A DNA stretch of 64,000 bases from Saprospiraceae bacterium (GTDB lineage: Bacteria; Bacteroidota; Bacteroidia; Chitinophagales; Saprospiraceae), in contig JABAQQ010000028.1 in assembly GCA_019187225.1 (NCBI GenBank), positions 211,092-275,091 on the forward strand. Reading direction: 5' to 3'. Position numbers and translations under genes: made by a program. The notes below the pieces were generated by a model. It was not told where the DNA came from and did no database searches. It worked only from the letters and a program-made list of their open reading frames with translations. Positions 1 to 8,854 of the stretch are shown piece by piece (position 1 is the first letter of the stretch; each line of letters begins with the position of its first letter).

Positions 1-958
1 TGAGGATGGCTGGAAAGATCAGGCAGTGGAACACGATATTATCCTTGCCGATGAAGTGGATGAGCGCCGTGTCGTCGCTTTTCCAGTAAGGTTCCCAGTC
101 CCTGCCGTTGTCGAGCGCCCATTGTTTTGTAGCCGAGATATAGCCGATGGGAGCATCGAGCCAGACGTAGAGTTTTTTGCCTTCGGCGCCGGGGATTTCG
201 GGCGGCACCGCTACGCCCCATTCGAGATCGCGGGTCATGGCGCGGGGTTGCAGTCCCTGATCGAGCCAGGAATTGCACTGGCCGAGCACGTGGTTTTTCC
301 AGGCAGCCGGGTCGTGAAGTTGTTTGCCATCAGCCTGGCCGGTGTTGATCCATTCCCGGAGCCATTGTTCGTGTTGGTCCAATCGCAAAAACCAGTGTTT
401 CGTGGGGCGCTTCACCGGCACCGAGCCGCTGAGCATGGATCTGGGGCTGATCAGGTCTGTCGGGCTGAGCGTGGAGCCGCATTTTTCGCATTGATCGCCA
501 TAGGCGTCGGGGTTGGCACATATAGGGCAAGTGCCCACGATGTAGCGGTCGGCGAGGAACTGGCCCACCGATTCGTCGTAGTATTGTTCAGTCGTCTCTT
601 CGATAAACTCCTGCTTCTCATAGAGTTTTCTGAAAAAATCCTGCGAGGTTTGGTGGTGGATCGGCTCCGAAGTGCGGTGATAAATGTCGAATGCGATGCC
701 GATCTTTTCAAACGTATCCTTCAGCATCGTGTGGTATTTATCAACGATGGCGCGGGGGGTTGTGCCTTCTTTTCGGGCTTTCACGGTAATGGCCGCGCCG
801 TGCTCGTCGGAGCCGCACACGAAGACGACATCTTTGCCCATCAATCTCAGATAACGCACATAAATATCGGCAGGCAAATACGCTCCGGCCAGGTGACCGA
901 TGTGGAGCGGGCCGTTGGCGTAAGGCAGGGCGGCGGTAACGAGGTATCTTTTTTTCAT
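1..958 (-). CDS. metG: Methionyl-tRNA synthetase, N-terminal part (cut by window edge)
   Basis: Class I aminoacyl-tRNA synthetase that charges tRNA(Met) in the cytoplasm. The ATG at 958 opens a frame that stays open to base 1, giving about 319 N-terminal residues. The start [20 protein letters not shown] contains the HIGH box at residues 19-22. A CPxC...CEKCG zinc knuckle lies at about residues 143-160. The [15 protein letters not shown] and [10 protein letters not shown] blocks of MetG lie near residues 260-310. The KMSKS loop and anticodon domain lie beyond the window. A heptamer array begins only a few bases upstream of the ATG, so it occupies the 5' leader. A TACTTTTG element on this strand sits beyond the array. 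Identification is secure; the end is not visible. Confidence 0.96.
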   Translation of the reverse strand, partial: MKKRYLVTAALPYANGPLHIGHLAGAYLPADIYVRYLRLMGKDVVFVCGSDEHGAAITVKARKEGTTPRAIVDKYHTMLKDTFEKIGIAFDIYHRTSEPIHHQTSQDFFRKLYEKQEFIEETTEQYYDESVGQFLADRYIVGTCPICANPDAYGDQCEKCGSTLSPTDLISPRSMLSGSVPVKRPTKHWFLRLDQHEQWLREWINTGQADGKQLHDPAAWKNHVLGQCNSWLDQGLQPRAMTRDLEWGVAVPPEIPGAEGKKLYVWLDAPIGYISATKQWALDNGRDWEPYWKSDDTALIHFIGKDNIVFHCLIFPAIL

Positions 959-962
959 TTCA

Positions 963-1128
963 GGACGGTGGACGGTGGACGGTAGACGGTGGACGGTGGA
1001 CGGTGGACGGTGGACGGTGGACGGTGGACGGTGGACGGTAGACGGTGGACGGTAGACGGTGGACGGCTACTTGCATTTTATGCAGTTTGCCCTCTACCCT
1101 CCATCTTCTACCTTCCACCCTCTACCCT
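963..1128. repeat. GGACGGT heptamer array with degenerate inverted arm
   Basis: About 15 units of a 7-base word, GGACGGT or AGACGGT, run from 963 to 1066. A degenerate pyrimidine-rich arm (CTCTACC/TTCCACC words) follows at about 1090-1128 and can pair imperfectly with it. The array lies between the metG start and its likely promoter, so it would be transcribed as the 5' leader. Confidence 0.9.
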
Positions 1129-1141
1129 TTTTGGAAAGGCG

Positions 1142-1149
1142 CAAAAGTA
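1142..1149 (-). promoter_or_regulatory. Bacteroidota -7 element for metG
   Basis: CAAAAGTA on the plus strand is TACTTTTG on the minus strand, an exact match to TAnnTTTG. It points to metG. I see no clear -33 TTTG at the ideal spacing. Confidence 0.45.
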
Positions 1150-1201
1150 CGGCGGGGAGAACAGAAAAAAGCGGGGGAAAAGTTCTTTTCGCAATGAGGT
1201 C

Positions 1202-1804
1202 TTAAACCAACTCCTCCCTTACCGCCACCCACTCGATCCCTTTCACCATCCGCTCGAACCACTTGAGCGGCGCCTGCGTCTTGTCGCCCGTTTGGGTATC
1301 GCACTTGAAAAACAGGTAGTAGAGTTGCAGGCAATACTCCATACGTTGAAGCAGGGCGTCGAGGGTCTTGCCTCCGGGTCCCTGGCCGTGTCGTTCGGTC
1401 AGCCAGGCATAGTAGGCGTCGTCGTGGGTTTCGATGACATCCAACACCTCGCGGTCGGCCGTATGTGCTTCCAGATAACGCCGGGCGAGAATGCCGTGGT
1501 GTTTTTGCCAGTCGCGCGGACGGCTGCGGTCTTCGGCATATTTGAAAGTGTCGTGGGTAAAAGCGATCAGTCGCAGTTGTTCACGTCTTGTATCCGGAAG
1601 ATGCCGGATCAGATCAATATTGCTCAGCACTTCGCGCACGTGCAGCGCCACTTTGCCTTCAGGATGACCGAAACGCGGCTCGCCCCACAACAGGCCGTGC
1701 CGAAATTCCGCTGTCGTCAGCAGGCGCCGCTCGAGCGGGGTTTCAGGTCGCAGCAGGTCGGCAAGAGCATGCGGGTCTTCCAAAAGGCGCTTCGTCAATG
1801 GCAT
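1202..1804 (-). CDS. HD-domain protein
   Basis: A 200-residue soluble protein. An H...HD...D pattern typical of HD-superfamily phosphohydrolases is visible: His in HPEGKVALHVREVL (about residue 47), the HD pair in AFTHDTFKYAED (about residues 83-84), then WQKHHGILARRY and ETHDDAYYAW. The order fits a metal-binding HD fold; the substrate cannot be read. There is no signal peptide, so it is probably cytoplasmic. It is divergent from the HtrA-type gene across 239 bases. The stop codon is followed by the metG promoter region. The plus-strand ORF over the same bases is a shadow. Confidence 0.75.
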   Translation of the reverse strand: MPLTKRLLEDPHALADLLRPETPLERRLLTTAEFRHGLLWGEPRFGHPEGKVALHVREVLSNIDLIRHLPDTRREQLRLIAFTHDTFKYAEDRSRPRDWQKHHGILARRYLEAHTADREVLDVIETHDDAYYAWLTERHGQGPGGKTLDALLQRMEYCLQLYYLFFKCDTQTGDKTQAPLKWFERMVKGIEWVAVREELV

Positions 1805-2043
1805 TGGTCGGTCAAAAAAAGCAGTTGGTCGGGCAAAGTCAGCAAGGCTGACATAATGTCAAAAATTAGCCGTTTAGCACAGGATTTGTTGTAAAAAACG
1901 GGCGTTGCTGCGAAGATAAGCGGTCTGGTTAATGCGAAGTTAAAATACTCCAAACCAGCAGCAATTCAGCCATATCTTCGTTTTCATAACATTGCTTTTC
2001 AACAAAAGTCAGGCAAACATAAAACCTTTAAATCTCTGCATCC

Positions 2044-3189
2044 ATGAATAAATTCTGGTCAACCATTCTTGCGGGCGCTGCAGGCGGCCTCCTGACGTTT
2101 GGCGCAGCGAAATTTTTTGAAACTCCGCAGGTCGTTTCCACCAATCCGGCGCCGGTCGTGCGTCAGGTCAATTACGGCGGAGCTCCGGTTCCGTTCGACT
2201 TCACGAAAGCTGCTGAAAAATCCATGTCGGCTGTGGTGCACATCAAAGCATCCGAAAGCCAGCAACTGGCGCGGCAGCGCCAACAGGAACGGCGTTATAC
2301 GGATCCGTTCGAGTACTTTTTCGGGCGCAACTTCGATTACCAACCCCAGCCGCGGTCAGGTACGGGTTCCGGCGTGATTTATACGTCCGACGGTTATATC
2401 CTGACCAACAACCATGTCGTCGAATTCGCCGACGAATTTGAAGTGACCCTGCACGACAACCGCGAATTCAAAGGCCGTCTGGTGGGTCGCGACGACAACA
2501 CCGACATGGCTGTGATAAAAATTGATGCCAAAGACCTGCCTTCCATCGAACTTGGCAACTCCGACGACGTGAAAGTCGGCGAATGGGCTTTGGCAGTCGG
2601 CAATCCTTTCGATCTGACTTCTACCGTCACGGCAGGCATCATCAGCGCCAAAGGCCGCGACATCAACATCATCAAAGGAGGTGCGGCCATAGAATCGTTC
2701 ATCCAAACCGACGCGGCAGTCAATCCCGGCAACTCCGGCGGCGCATTGGTGGACGTCAATGGGCGCCTCATCGGCATCAACTCGGCCATCGCTACGCCGA
2801 CTGGCGTATTTGCGGGCTATTCCTTCGCTATCCCGGTCAACCTCGTGAAACGCATCGCCGACGATTTGATCAAATACGGCGAATTCCGCCGTGCCTATCT
2901 CGGTGTGGATATTGCACCGATGGACAGTTACCTCGCCAATAAACTCGGCGTGGATTACGTTCAGGGGGTGGCTGTGATGAAAGTGCACGACGATGGCTCG
3001 GCAGCCAGCAGCGGCATCCAGTTTAAAGACGTCGTGACCAAAATAAATGGCAAAAACGTGACATCCACTTCGGAACTTCGTGAGTTGGTCGGGCGTTCTA
3101 AACTGGGTGAAACAGTGATGGTAACGGTAGTGCGAGACGGAAAAGAAAAAGACATTCCGGTCCGCCTTAAAACACGCAACGACAATTAG
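2044..3189 (+). CDS. HtrA/Deg-family periplasmic serine protease
   Basis: A 381-residue trypsin-like protease with one PDZ domain, a quality-control protease for misfolded envelope proteins. Residues 4-25 form a signal or membrane-anchor helix. The catalytic triad is visible: His124 in TNNHVV, Asp154 in NTDMAVIKI, Ser231 in GNSGGALV. A PDZ domain spans about residues 270-375 (YLGVDIAPMD to the C-terminus). A single PDZ gives a DegS/HtrA-like size; E. coli DegP has two. It stands alone, with a terminator at 3313-3346. I have not assigned degP, degQ or degS because the family split is not reliable here. Confidence 0.93.
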   Translation: MNKFWSTILAGAAGGLLTFGAAKFFETPQVVSTNPAPVVRQVNYGGAPVPFDFTKAAEKSMSAVVHIKASESQQLARQRQQERRYTDPFEYFFGRNFDYQPQPRSGTGSGVIYTSDGYILTNNHVVEFADEFEVTLHDNREFKGRLVGRDDNTDMAVIKIDAKDLPSIELGNSDDVKVGEWALAVGNPFDLTSTVTAGIISAKGRDINIIKGGAAIESFIQTDAAVNPGNSGGALVDVNGRLIGINSAIATPTGVFAGYSFAIPVNLVKRIADDLIKYGEFRRAYLGVDIAPMDSYLANKLGVDYVQGVAVMKVHDDGSAASSGIQFKDVVTKINGKNVTSTSELRELVGRSKLGETVMVTVVRDGKEKDIPVRLKTRNDN

Positions 3190-3312
3190 GATATTGGAAT
3201 TTTTAACGATGGGCGTGAATTTGCAACTTTATTGTTTTGCCCAGCGTCTAAGGTCATAACATCCAATATTTCCAAATAAAGTAAAAGTTGGTTTTTCGTT
3301 TTGTTTTGATGT

Positions 3313-3346
3313 GTCTGCTCCGCGCAATGCGGGGCAGACTTTTTTT
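3313..3346 (+). terminator. Rho-independent terminator after the HtrA-type gene
   Basis: GTCTGCTCCGC pairs with GCGGGGCAGAC around a short loop and is followed by seven T residues. Confidence 0.8.
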
Positions 3347-3350
3347 ATGG

Positions 3351-3532
3351 TGGACGATGGACGATGGACGATGGACGGTGGACGGTAGACGGTGGACGGT
3401 GGACGGTGGACGGTAGACGGTGGACGGTGGACGGTGGACGGTGGACGGTAGACGGTGGACGGATTCGCCCAGGATCATTTTTGTCAATTCTACGCCGTCC
3501 ACCGTCTACCGTCCACCGTCTACCGTCTACCA
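3351..3532. repeat. GGACGGT heptamer array with inverted second arm
   Basis: Tandem heptamers (first GGACGAT, then mixed GGACGGT and AGACGGT) run from 3351 to 3462. After about 30 unrelated bases the reverse complement of the same words runs from 3494 to 3532. The two arms could form a long hairpin. Confidence 0.9.
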
Positions 3533-3541
3533 TCTTTTTTT

Positions 3542-3549
3542 TACTTTTG
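3542..3549 (+). promoter_or_regulatory. -7 element for the DUF4340 gene
   Basis: An exact TACTTTTG lies 84 bases before the ATG. The inverted heptamer arm ends just upstream, where a -33 element would be, and no TTTG is seen there. Confidence 0.4.
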
Positions 3550-3632
3550 CCCCGTTAATCCTGATTCCTGCCGGACCGATGCGCCTTACTGTGTGAAAAT
3601 TCTGCGCATTGTGTATTCAAAATCAAAATTTT

Positions 3633-4646
3633 ATGAAAAAAACCTTGCTATTGGCAGCGCTGTTTCTCGTGTTGGGAGGCGGCGCTTGGTATGCCCTGAA
3701 CAAAAAATCACAAAGCGGTAGTCGCACTTCCTGGGACATGAATTTTGCCGTTCCCAATACCGGCGACATCTACAAAATCTTTCTGGCCGACCGGAAAGGC
3801 CGCACGGCCACGCTCGAACGCAAAGAAGACTATTGGCTTTACAACGGCAAAGCCCGCGCCCGCCCGACTGCCATCAGTACGCTGCTGGAAACCATTGCCA
3901 AACTGAACGTTTGGTATATTCCACCCAAATCTGCTGAAAATGCCATGATCCGGAGCCTGGCGGCGGAGGGCATTAAAGTGGAGATATACGACAAGGACAA
4001 CAAGTTGATGAAAAGCTATTACGTCGGCGGCGTCACCAATGACGAGCACGGTACCTATATGATGATGGAAGGCGCCGAACAACCCTATGTGGTTCACATC
4101 CCTTCTTTTGTCGGGCAGTTGCGCGTCCGGTATCTGTTGGGCGACGACGAATGGACGGACCGCACGATTTTCAGAGAAAAGCCCGAAGAGATCCAATCGG
4201 TGACGGTTGAATATCCCCAACGCAAAAGCGAATCGTTCCGCTTGGAAAAAACGGACAAGGCGGAATATTCCGTAACACCATTTTATAGCACCACGCCGGT
4301 GATCCGTCAACCCCTGCGCAAAGGTGTGCCCGAAGCGTATCTTTTATCCTTCGAACAGTTGGGCGCAGAAGGTTTTGAAACCGACAACCCACTGCGCGAC
4401 TCTGTCACGGCCCTGGTGCCTTTTGTGATCGTCACGGTGAAAAAAACCGACGGAGAAGAAAAACAGGTGCGTTTTTGGCCGGTGGAGGTGCAGCAAACCC
4501 GCGAAGGCATGCCCTATGTCCACCGCTATTTTGCTGAAGTCAACAAAAGCGCTTTCCTGCTCATCCAGGAAGGTGTGTTCGGGCCAATTTTCAGGGGATA
4601 CAGTTTTTTTTATGAAACAGCGCCGGGATCAAAATTGCGAAACTAA
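3633..4646 (+). CDS. DUF4340-family protein with N-terminal membrane helix
   Basis: 337 residues starting at MKKTLLLAALFLVLGGGAWY, which is chosen over an upstream start because it opens with a canonical positively charged, hydrophobic segment. The rest is soluble and alternates short beta strands (DIYKIFLADRKGRTATLERK, YWLYNGKARARPTAI), the pattern of DUF4340 proteins, which often accompany gliding or ABC-type membrane genes. It is likely anchored in the inner membrane with the body in the periplasm. It is convergent with the FtsX-like permease, only 25 bases from its stop. The molecular role is unknown. Confidence 0.7.
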   Translation: MKKTLLLAALFLVLGGGAWYALNKKSQSGSRTSWDMNFAVPNTGDIYKIFLADRKGRTATLERKEDYWLYNGKARARPTAISTLLETIAKLNVWYIPPKSAENAMIRSLAAEGIKVEIYDKDNKLMKSYYVGGVTNDEHGTYMMMEGAEQPYVVHIPSFVGQLRVRYLLGDDEWTDRTIFREKPEEIQSVTVEYPQRKSESFRLEKTDKAEYSVTPFYSTTPVIRQPLRKGVPEAYLLSFEQLGAEGFETDNPLRDSVTALVPFVIVTVKKTDGEEKQVRFWPVEVQQTREGMPYVHRYFAEVNKSAFLLIQEGVFGPIFRGYSFFYETAPGSKLRN

Positions 4647-4671
4647 TCCACCAATCACCAATCCACCAATT
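4647..4671. repeat. Short CCAATC-type tandem word between convergent genes
   Basis: The whole 25-base gap between two convergent stops consists of CCACCAAT/CACCAAT words, another example of short-word repeats filling a gene junction. Confidence 0.5.
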
Positions 4672-5892
4672 TTATTCCTCTTTCAAAAATGCCGGTACGC
4701 GGACTGCCCGCTGGGCGGGAGGAAGTGCGGCCAACAAGCCGATGCCTGTGACTGTCAGCACCACAGGGATAAAATCCCCTGCCCGCATGGCAATGGGATA
4801 ACTTTCTACGAGAAAGCCCTGCGGAATGGTCACGATGCCGTAATGTATCTGAATAAAATACAGGGCAACTGCCAGCACGAGGCCGATGCCCATGCCGAGC
4901 ATAGTGAGCAGCAGTCCTTCAAACAAAAAGATCCGGTGTACCACGCGGTCGGTAGCACCCATGCTTTTGAGAATTGAAATATCTTTTTGTTTGTCCAGCA
5001 CGATCATCCAGAGCGCACCGATGGTGTTGAAGGCCATGAGCACCAGCATCAGGCTGGTGATGGCGAAGCCCATCCATTTTTCGAGTTGCATGACTTTGAA
5101 AAAAGCTTCGTTTTGCTCGTATTCATCTTTTATCGTGAAATCTGCTCCCAAAATGCCGCGAATCTGATCTTTCACGTCGGATACACGCACGCCCGGCTTG
5201 CACTTGATTTCCAGAGACGATACGGTCGCGGGCGACACGTCGAGCAACTCCCGCATGAAGGCGATATTGGTCAGCACATACTGGTTGTCGAAATCCTGTT
5301 GAATGGCGAACGTGCCAACCGGATACACCGAACGCGTTTTGAACGGTTTGTCCAGCACGCCCGCAGGTTCTCCGGTCGGCATATACACCGTCATCGCCGC
5401 CAATACATTCTCGACGTTGATGGAAAGTTTGTTGCGCACACCCGCGCCAAGTACGGCACAGTTACGCTCATCTTCTTCCAGCTGGTATCTCCCTTCCCGA
5501 ATGGTAGAGTCAATATTGTTCACACGCGCAAACACATCGTCCACCCCTTTCAGCACCCCAAAATCCTGTGAGCCTTCGTATTCGAAGAAAGCGATCTCCT
5601 CCAGTGTCTCGCTCAGATAAAGTACCCCCGGCAATGCACGCACCTGGGTCAATTGCAGGCTGTCGGGCTCGAAAGTTTTACCTTTTGCCGGTGTAACCTT
5701 GATCTGCGGATTGAAATGGCCGAACAAGCCGGAGAGCAAATCCTCGAAGCCGTTGAATACCGACAAAACAAGTATCAGCGCCGCCGTACCAATGGCGATG
5801 CCGAACACCGAAATGCCGGTGATGATATTGATGGCGTTGGTGCTGCGCTTGGCAAACAGGTAACGCCGGGCGATGAGGAGGGGAAAATTCAA
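4672..5892 (-). CDS. LolC/LolE-type ABC transporter permease (FtsX family)
   Basis: An inner-membrane permease of the FtsX/LolE type, probably part of a lipoprotein-release ABC transporter. About 406 residues. A TTG start at 5892 gives (M)NFPLLIARRYLFAKRS, the usual beginning of the family. Upstream ATG codons would translate the tandem repeat (HQPSSTLINPHQPSS) and are less likely. Membrane helices lie at the N-terminus (INIITGISVFGIAIGTAALI) and three near the C-terminus (GFAITSLMLVLMAFNTIGAL, LLLTMLGMGIGLVLAVALYF, IPVVLTVTGIGLLAALPPA). A large periplasmic domain lies between. It lies downstream of the phosphomutase on the same strand. No ATPase partner is in the window. Confidence 0.85.
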   Translation of the reverse strand: MNFPLLIARRYLFAKRSTNAINIITGISVFGIAIGTAALILVLSVFNGFEDLLSGLFGHFNPQIKVTPAKGKTFEPDSLQLTQVRALPGVLYLSETLEEIAFFEYEGSQDFGVLKGVDDVFARVNNIDSTIREGRYQLEEDERNCAVLGAGVRNKLSINVENVLAAMTVYMPTGEPAGVLDKPFKTRSVYPVGTFAIQQDFDNQYVLTNIAFMRELLDVSPATVSSLEIKCKPGVRVSDVKDQIRGILGADFTIKDEYEQNEAFFKVMQLEKWMGFAITSLMLVLMAFNTIGALWMIVLDKQKDISILKSMGATDRVVHRIFLFEGLLLTMLGMGIGLVLAVALYFIQIHYGIVTIPQGFLVESYPIAMRAGDFIPVVLTVTGIGLLAALPPAQRAVRVPAFLKEE

Positions 5893-6026
5893 TTTTACAG
5901 GTTGATAAAGGTTGATAAAGGTTGATGAGGGTTGATGAGGGTTGATGAGGGTTGATGAGGGTTGATGAATCGCGGTGTACTCTACGTTATCAACTTTATC
6001 AACTCTTATCAACCCTCCTCAACCAT
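5893..6026. repeat. GGTTGATGAG tandem repeat with inverted arm
   Basis: The gap between two same-strand genes is almost entirely repeat. A 10-base word (GGTTGATAAA then GGTTGATGAG) is repeated about seven times from 5899 to 5968. Inverted words (TTATCAACTTTATCAAC, CTCCTCAACC) fill 5988-6025. The arms can fold into a hairpin. The word differs from the GGACGGT arrays nearby. Confidence 0.85.
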
Positions 6027-7427
6027 TTAAAGAATCGTCTCTTTCGTTGCGTCCAGTATTTTTCGCGTTTCGGCGAGTGAAGCCGCCTGGGCGTACACGC
6101 GCAATACCGGTTCAGTGCCGGATGCGCGGATCATTACCCATTTTTCATCGCCGAGCAGGAATTTCCAGCCGTCGAGGTCTTCCACGCCTTGCACTTTGTA
6201 AGGGCCGAAAGCCTTGTAGGAACGGCTGTTGCAAGCGGCGATGACCGCCTGTTTTTGCGCTTCGGTGATGTGCAGATCGTCGCGGTCGAAAGCGAAAGCG
6301 CCGACTTCCCTGTACACTTCCTGCACCAATCCTTTCACGGTCTTGCCGGTTTTGGCCATGAACTCCAGTACCAGCAAACCCATCCAGATGCCGTCGCGTT
6401 CAGGGATGTGGCCTTTCACTGCCAGGCCGCCCGATTCCTCACCGCCCACCAGCACGTCTTCTTTGGTCATAATCTCGGCGATGTATTTGAATCCCACCTT
6501 CGTGATCTCATAAGGCAGGCCGAATTTCTCGGCCATTTTTTTCAACTTGTCCGTCACGGAAAAAGTGAACACGACCTTGCCGCGCATATTCTTGTACTTA
6601 TAGAGGTAGAGCAACAGGATGAGCAGGAGATGATGGCTGTCCACAAAATTGCCATCCTCGTCGTACATCCCGATGCGGTCGGCATCGCCGTCGTTGGCCA
6701 GACCCGCGGTGATCTTCGGGTTCTTTCTGATCGTTTCGCTCAGGTCGAGCAGGTTGCGGTGAATGGGTTCGGGCGCTTTGCCGTGCATGCCCGGATTTTC
6801 GTCGCAGCGCAGGAAAATCGAGCGCGGCAACAATTTGCGCACTGCTCTTTGTCCGGCGCCATACATCGCGTCGTAAGCGAGTCTGCCCGCATTTTGTTTG
6901 ATGCTTTTCAGGTCAAAGTTTTTCTTTACATGGCGGAGATACATGGTTTCCAGGTCCACGTCCACCAATAGCTTTTTCTGGGCCAGGTCGTTGAGCGGCG
7001 GCAGCACGGGCAAGGTACAGGCGTCGGGAATCAGGGCTTCTACCGCTTCGATATCCGCAGGGATGGAAGGGCCGCCGTAGGACGCTTTGAGTTTGTAGCC
7101 ATTATAGGAAGGAGGATTGTGGCTGGCTGTGATGACCACGCCGATGTCGGCTTTCAGTTTTACCACGCCGAGGCTGACCATCGGAGTACTGACGAAACCC
7201 GTCGCGACATGGCATTTGATGCCGTAAGCACCCAGGACGCGGGCGGTCGTAGCGACGAACAAAGGGCCGCCGAAACGGCAATCGTGGCCGATAACCGCTT
7301 TTTTCATTTTTCGCTGCTTCATGAAACGGGCCGTCGCTTCGGCCACACGCTTGACATTGTCTACGGTGTAATCGTCGGCGATGATGGCGCGCCAGCCGTC
7401 GGTTCCGAATTTGATAGGAGTTGCCAT
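6027..7427 (-). CDS. Phosphoglucomutase/phosphomannomutase family protein
   Basis: A 466-residue alpha-D-phosphohexomutase interconverting hexose 1- and 6-phosphates for sugar-nucleotide synthesis; cytoplasmic. The phosphoserine loop TASHNPPSYNGYK lies near residue 103, the Mg-binding loop DGDADRIG near 245, the sugar-binding GEESGGLA near 330, and the phosphate-binding RASGTEPVLRVY near 435. All four domains are present and the length is normal. Whether glucose or mannose is preferred cannot be read from motifs. It is divergent from pcm with facing -7 elements. The FtsX-like gene follows on the same strand. Confidence 0.93.
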   Translation of the reverse strand: MATPIKFGTDGWRAIIADDYTVDNVKRVAEATARFMKQRKMKKAVIGHDCRFGGPLFVATTARVLGAYGIKCHVATGFVSTPMVSLGVVKLKADIGVVITASHNPPSYNGYKLKASYGGPSIPADIEAVEALIPDACTLPVLPPLNDLAQKKLLVDVDLETMYLRHVKKNFDLKSIKQNAGRLAYDAMYGAGQRAVRKLLPRSIFLRCDENPGMHGKAPEPIHRNLLDLSETIRKNPKITAGLANDGDADRIGMYDEDGNFVDSHHLLLILLLYLYKYKNMRGKVVFTFSVTDKLKKMAEKFGLPYEITKVGFKYIAEIMTKEDVLVGGEESGGLAVKGHIPERDGIWMGLLVLEFMAKTGKTVKGLVQEVYREVGAFAFDRDDLHITEAQKQAVIAACNSRSYKAFGPYKVQGVEDLDGWKFLLGDEKWVMIRASGTEPVLRVYAQAASLAETRKILDATKETIL

Positions 7428-7518
7428 TCTGAATTGTTGATTTGTTGATTTGCGGATTTGTTGAGCAGGTTGACCGGTATGAAGACCGGGAAAATGGAAG
7501 GGTTTATATCAATGCGGG

Positions 7519-7526
7519 CAAAAGTA
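7519..7526 (-). promoter_or_regulatory. -7 element for the phosphohexomutase gene
   Basis: CAAAAGTA on the plus strand is TACTTTTG on the minus strand. It lies about 90 bases before the start at 7427 and is paired back to back with the pcm element. Confidence 0.5.
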
Positions 7527-7540
7527 TTTGTTCGGACGCG

Positions 7541-7548
7541 TACTTTTG
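7541..7548 (+). promoter_or_regulatory. -7 element for pcm
   Basis: An exact TACTTTTG. Transcription from here would include the heptamer array in the pcm leader. Confidence 0.5.
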
Positions 7549-7598
7549 GCGGTCTTTTTCAAAAAACAAAAAAACGGCGATACAGAACGCCACCACCG

Positions 7599-7685
7599 TC
7601 CACTGCCTTCGCTTCGGCTTCGGCGGCTAAACCGTCCACCGTCAACCGTCTACCGTCTACCGTCAACCGTCAACCGTCTACCGTG
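7599..7685. repeat. CCGTCTA/CCGTCAA heptamer array in the pcm leader
   Basis: Reverse-orientation heptamers (CCGTCCA, CCGTCTA, CCGTCAA) run continuously from about 7631 to 7685, with an isolated CCGTCCA at 7599. The last unit abuts the probable GTG start of pcm. It includes a third variant, CAACCGT, not seen in the large array at the right edge. Confidence 0.85.
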
Positions 7686-8333
7686 ACCGACACCTACCGC
7701 CACAAGGGATTGCGCAAGCGAATGGTGGATGCCCTCCGCCGCCGGGGTATCGCCGACGAGGCCGTTTTGGCTGCCATGAACGCCGTACCGCGCCATTTTT
7801 TCTTAGACAAAGCCTTCGAAGAGCACGCCTACGAAGACAAACCCTTTCCTATCGGGCACGAGCAAACGATCTCCCAGCCTTTTACCGTGGCCTACCAAAC
7901 GGCCCTGCTAAACATCAAACCCGGCGACCGGGCCCTGGAAATCGGCACGGGCTCCGGTTATCAGGCAGCGATTCTGGCTGCGCTCGGCGCAAAAGCGTAC
8001 ACCGTGGAGCGCCAGGAGGCGCTGTATTTTAGCGCCAAAAAATTATTGGGAGAAATGGGCTTCCGGGCGGTGAAATGTTTTTTCCGCGATGGCACGAAGG
8101 GCTTGCCTGACTTCGCACCGTACGACAAGATCATCGTTACGGCAGGCGCGCCCGTGGTGCCGGAGGCGTTGCGGCAACAACTGGCGATCGGCGGCATTTT
8201 GGTCATTCCGGTCGGCGAGGAAGTTCAATACATGTACAAGATCACACGCCTGTCGGAGTTCGAGTTCAAAGAAGAAATGCTGGACGCTTTCCGGTTCGTG
8301 CCGTTTCTGGAAGGAGTGGCCAAAAAGAAATAA
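7683..8333 (+). CDS. pcm: Protein-L-isoaspartate O-methyltransferase
   Basis: A SAM-dependent enzyme that repairs isoaspartyl residues in aged proteins. With a GTG start at 7683 it is 216 residues, the usual length, beginning TDTYRHKGLRKRMVDALRRR. An upstream start at 7458 would add 75 residues, part of which is translated repeat (PSTVNRLPSTVNRQPSTV), so I reject it. The SAM-binding motif ALEIGTGSGYQAAIL is at about residue 82. The family block PIGHEQTISQPFTVA precedes it, and DKIIVTAGAP and GGILVIPVG follow. Likely cytoplasmic and monocistronic. Confidence 0.92.
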   Translation: MTDTYRHKGLRKRMVDALRRRGIADEAVLAAMNAVPRHFFLDKAFEEHAYEDKPFPIGHEQTISQPFTVAYQTALLNIKPGDRALEIGTGSGYQAAILAALGAKAYTVERQEALYFSAKKLLGEMGFRAVKCFFRDGTKGLPDFAPYDKIIVTAGAPVVPEALRQQLAIGGILVIPVGEEVQYMYKITRLSEFEFKEEMLDAFRFVPFLEGVAKKK

Positions 8334-8854
8334 AAGCGCCCCCGCGCTTGCAATGGAAGACTCTGAAACAGCATTCCGAAGGTCTCAAACAGCCCTGTTA
8401 TTTTTTGCCTTTCCGGTTTTTCGGCGAACAGTAAGCCGGTTTATTTTGACTGCTCCAAATTTTTTTTTTCGTTTTAAGCGTGTGCAACAGGCTTGTGGCA
8501 CAATTTATTGTCCGTCATTTCAACGCTAAAAAAAACGCCTTCCACGCCGTAAATCGTACACTTTTCCGCATCTCCGATGCCGCCTGCCATGTACTGAAAA
8601 AGCCATTCTCTTTTTCATATTAAATTCTTTATCAACGCATTAGCGAAAAGATGTCGCTTCATGACAACCTGTCGCCAATGCGGAGAATGGTACTTTTCAA
8701 AGAATACCCCTCCCTTCCTGCCTTTTTGTTCTGCCCGGTTCGATGACTCAGTTATGACAAAACTCAACCCGGATGGTGATTTTCCTGATTATTATTCACG
8801 CCTTTCCGCTTGCAATTTTGATGCGAAAAAGTTTTTAACTAAACCATCCTTCTT
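8334..8854. other. Gene-free 521-base leader of the redox block
   Basis: No credible gene. A small GC hairpin (AAGCGC...GCGCTT, about 8331-8346) may end pcm transcription but lacks a T-run. A 65-codon ORF at 8661 has atypical composition and no recognisable feature. The promoter of the block starting at 8855 must lie here; I see no exact TAnnTTTG and no convincing FNR/CRP palindrome. Confidence 0.5.

Larger units (their letters stand above)
3190..3632. other. Gene-free spacer with terminator, repeats and promoter
   Basis: This 443-base spacer holds no gene. In order it contains a short dyad of GGATATTGGA (3189-3200) with its inverse (3262-3275), a terminator, two opposed heptamer arms, and a -7 element for the DUF4340 gene. 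Small ORFs called here are repeat translations. Confidence 0.8.

Noticed and set aside
26-985. A 319-codon plus-strand ORF
   Set aside because: The minus strand encodes MetG with all expected motifs. The plus ORF is its antisense frame and ends in the heptamer array.
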